From the NCBI GenBank assembly GCA_033063855.1, contig CP093829.1, positions 15,531,537 to 15,595,536 on the forward strand: a stretch of 64,000 nucleotides of DNA, written 5' to 3'. The notes beneath the pieces were generated by a model. That model did no database searches, was not told the DNA's origin, and was given only the letters and a program-made list of their open reading frames with translations. The translations under genes and the position numbers were made by a program. The DNA comes from Smittia aterrima (taxonomy: Eukaryota > Arthropoda > Insecta > Diptera > Chironomidae). Below are positions 63,728 to 64,000 of the stretch, piece after piece. Positions within the stretch are counted from its first letter, which is position 1; each line of letters begins with the position of its first letter.

Positions 63728-63744
63728 GGGCGGCAAAGCCGCCC
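63728..63744. other. Perfect GC-rich hairpin beside the minisatellite
   Basis: GGGCGGC (63728-63734), AAA loop, GCCGCCC (63738-63744), directly after the repeat array in otherwise AT-rich DNA. It might be one end of an element that carries the minisatellite. Confidence 0.6.
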
Positions 63745-64000
63745 AGGGTAAACTAGTTCACAATGTTTACGTTATAACAATTCTTTATCTCAGAATGTCG
63801 TGAGCGCAAAAAGTTTCGAGACGAAAATGGATATTTAAATTTTGAAACGAATATCAAAACAAGCGTTCAAAGATTTTTTGAGGTTTTAAGTTGTTTTTAT
63901 TTGATTTAGAATCATTTCACGAAACTTTTCGTTTAATGGAAAAATTCTTTTGAAGTTTATTGCTAAATTCAAAGAAAATTCTTATCAATTTTGTTTGAAT
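63745..64000. other. Right end of window, nothing recognised
   Basis: AT-rich sequence without a coding frame or a match to the modules. The segment 63244-63364 to the left of the array is likewise unique and contains short AAT and CTTT runs. Confidence 0.5.

Noticed and set aside
63305..63803. Overlapping ORFs rich in Gly, Lys, Arg on both strands
   Set aside because: They are readings of the minisatellite; no stop-free frame here needs a protein explanation.

Overview
The window is nuclear DNA of an insect, most likely a dipteran. The evidence is an AT-rich background, GT-AG introns of about 48-70 bp, two insect P450 types (a mitochondrial-clan CYP12-like gene and a CYP4), a 7tm_6 odorant receptor, and a Kruppel-like factor whose zinc fingers look like fly dar1. 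A nematoceran such as a midge is a guess from overall character. Nothing here is bacterial or viral.

Layout. 1-5.04 kb is a P450 cluster: a broken CYP12-like copy, an intact six-exon CYP12-like gene (+), and an intact nine-exon CYP4 gene (-) that converges on it with only 62 bp between the stop codons. From about 6 kb to 63.2 kb the DNA is mostly an old, rearranged segmental duplication. I call the modules P (6.05-13.5 kb), Q (13.7-26.8 kb), P' (28.05-41.9 kb), Q' (43.5-55.1 kb, inverted copy of Q) and P'' (55.1-63.2 kb, inverted copy of P'). P-Q on the + strand and P''-Q' on the - strand are two units with the same internal order, facing each other across P'. The Kruppel-like factor gene starts in P' (exon 1 at 31.6 kb), has exons 2-3 between P' and Q', and exons 4 and 5 inside Q'. 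Each of its exons lies in a stretch with no counterpart in the P-Q unit. Module Q carries an intact odorant receptor; Q' carries a broken one. Q also holds about 4.4 kb absent from Q', containing a hAT-like MITE, a MOV10/Armitage-type RNA helicase gene and a receptor fragment.

Other elements are a second hAT-like MITE at 8.5 kb, a 90-residue ORF kept in Q and Q' with only synonymous differences, and a 73-bp-period minisatellite near the right end. The exon models for the three enzyme genes, the receptor and the transcription factor were joined by hand from splice signals and reading phase; each gives a length divisible by three. There is no operon-like logic. The P450s act in oxidative metabolism, the receptor in olfaction, the helicase in RNA silencing or RNA turnover, and the transcription factor in development. 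The duplicated non-coding modules are candidate regulatory DNA of the transcription factor, or simply its intronic and flanking DNA.
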